From positions 189,364 to 253,363 of the forward strand of contig JAAAFW010000006.1 in NCBI GenBank assembly GCA_019352875.1: a DNA stretch of 64,000 nucleotides, read 5' to 3'. Shown piece after piece: positions 63,331 to 64,000 of this stretch; position 1 is the first letter of the stretch; each line of letters opens with the position of its first letter. The translations under genes and the position numbers were made by a program. The notes beneath the pieces were generated by a model. It made no database searches. It worked only from the letters and a program-made list of their open reading frames with translations, and was not told where the DNA came from. The stretch comes from Pedobacter cryoconitis (GTDB taxonomy: Bacteria; Bacteroidota; Bacteroidia; Sphingobacteriales; Sphingobacteriaceae).

Positions 63331-64000
63331 AGCCTTATACATCAGATAGCACTTACACTGATCCCGTCTGTCGGTCCCGTAAATGCGAGAAAGCTAATCA
63401 GTCACTTCAAAAATGCCTCAAATATCTTTCAGGCAGGATCTTCAGCATTAATTTCGGAAACAGGGATGAGCGCTGCGATGGCGGCGCAGATATGTAGCCC
63501 CTTACCTTTGCAGTTAGCAGAAGAGCAGCTATTACTACTTGATAAATACAGCTGTCACCCACTTTTTTTTACAGACCCCTTGTTTCCACAGAACCTAAAT
63601 CAGTGTCATGACGCGCCGCTGTTACTGTATAGTAGAGGCAATGCGATACTGGAACAGGATCGTATTGTCAGTATAGTAGGCTCCAGAAAGACCAGTGCTT
63701 ATGGATTGCAAAGCTGTGCTGCGATAGCTGAGGTCTTGCAGGACTACGATGTAATGGTGGTTTCCGGGTTGGCTTATGGTATAGACGTTTGTGTCCATCG
63801 CGAGTGTCTGCGCCTTAATATTCCAACTGTTGGTGTGTTAGGGCATGGCCTTGACCGGATTTATCCGGCTGCACACCGGGAAATTGCGGCTGACATGTTA
63901 AATTGTGGTGGTCTTCTTTCAGAATTCCCATTTAAAACTTCCTGCAGACCCGAAAACTTTCCCCGGAGAAATAGAATTATTGCCGGTATGGCCGCAGTGA
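63328..64000 (+). CDS. dprA: DNA-processing protein DprA, truncated by window end
   Basis: 224 codons are visible before the window ends. They contain VSIVGSRKTSAYG, VVSGLAYGIDVCVH, VGVLGHGLDRIYPAAH, GGLLSEFPF and NFPRRNRIIAG, the Rossmann-like core of DprA. It loads RecA on incoming single-stranded DNA during natural transformation. The usual GIDxxAH reads GIDVCVH. The C-terminal part lies outside. Confidence 0.9.
   Translation, partial: MSLIHQIALTLIPSVGPVNARKLISHFKNASNIFQAGSSALISETGMSAAMAAQICSPLPLQLAEEQLLLLDKYSCHPLFFTDPLFPQNLNQCHDAPLLLYSRGNAILEQDRIVSIVGSRKTSAYGLQSCAAIAEVLQDYDVMVVSGLAYGIDVCVHRECLRLNIPTVGVLGHGLDRIYPAAHREIAADMLNCGGLLSEFPFKTSCRPENFPRRNRIIAGMAAV

Noticed and set aside
1..64000. 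CRISPR arrays, tRNA or rRNA genes
   Set aside because: No regularly spaced repeats, cloverleaf-like stretches or rRNA-like sequence was seen on either strand.

Overview
The window looks like a chromosomal segment of a Sphingobacteriaceae-type Bacteroidota, closest in style to Pedobacter. The evidence is a set of Bacteroidota-specific genes: a fused SecDF, a long NusB, DUF3276, DUF1573 and DUF5522 proteins, a tgt/LptF-G pair, and LytS/LytTR regulators. Promoters of the Bacteroidota form (TTG/TTTG, about 19-21 nt, TAnnTTTG) precede several genes and Shine-Dalgarno sequences are scarce. No rRNA, tRNA, CRISPR array, susCD locus or prophage was seen.

Layout. 1-1100: the end of an IS3-family element, a relic of the same IS terminus about 500 bp away, and G/T-rich repeats between them. 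1177-12300: mixed housekeeping and single genes (DUF3050, CvfB-like S1 protein, family 6 DNA glycosylase, two MFS transporters, thioredoxin, a prephenate dehydrogenase resembling the fungal TYR1 type, an SDR without the usual Tyr/Lys pair, PUR-alpha-like DUF3276). 12368-25073: core genes (ABC exporter, leucine dehydrogenase, nusB-DUF1573-yajC-YbbR-coaE-MBL-DUF5522-MarR run, ZIP/PAP2/methyltransferase operon, glmM, cysteine desulfurase). 25100-34650: a LytS/LytTR two-component system, an orphan acyl-carrier-like protein, an outer-membrane barrel and an RND efflux operon whose outer-membrane channel gene carries a one-base frameshift. 34700-41380: an accessory, partly decayed region with a degenerate ferredoxin, a broken thioredoxin-like gene, a Crp/Fnr regulator, a lone ilvD, an AraC/NmrA pair, remnants of an unidentified ORF and a promoter with a 25-codon ORF. 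41380-64000: core genes again (accD, class II aldolase, HMG-CoA lyase, secDF, thyA-folA, ispE-OsmC-metZ, a 937-residue zincin/propeller/barrel protein, tgt-LptF/G-EamA, glycosyltransferase-rsmG, dprA cut by the window end).

No clearly new multi-gene system was found. The observations most worth checking are the 64-bp perfect palindrome filling the gap between the secretory-protein gene and accD, the fungal-like TyrA, the frameshifted efflux channel next to its regulators, the ferredoxin that has lost a cluster cysteine, the Campylobacterota-like ilvD, and the large membrane-anchored zincin. Family assignments come from reading the translated sequences and from memory of the families; no database search was run.
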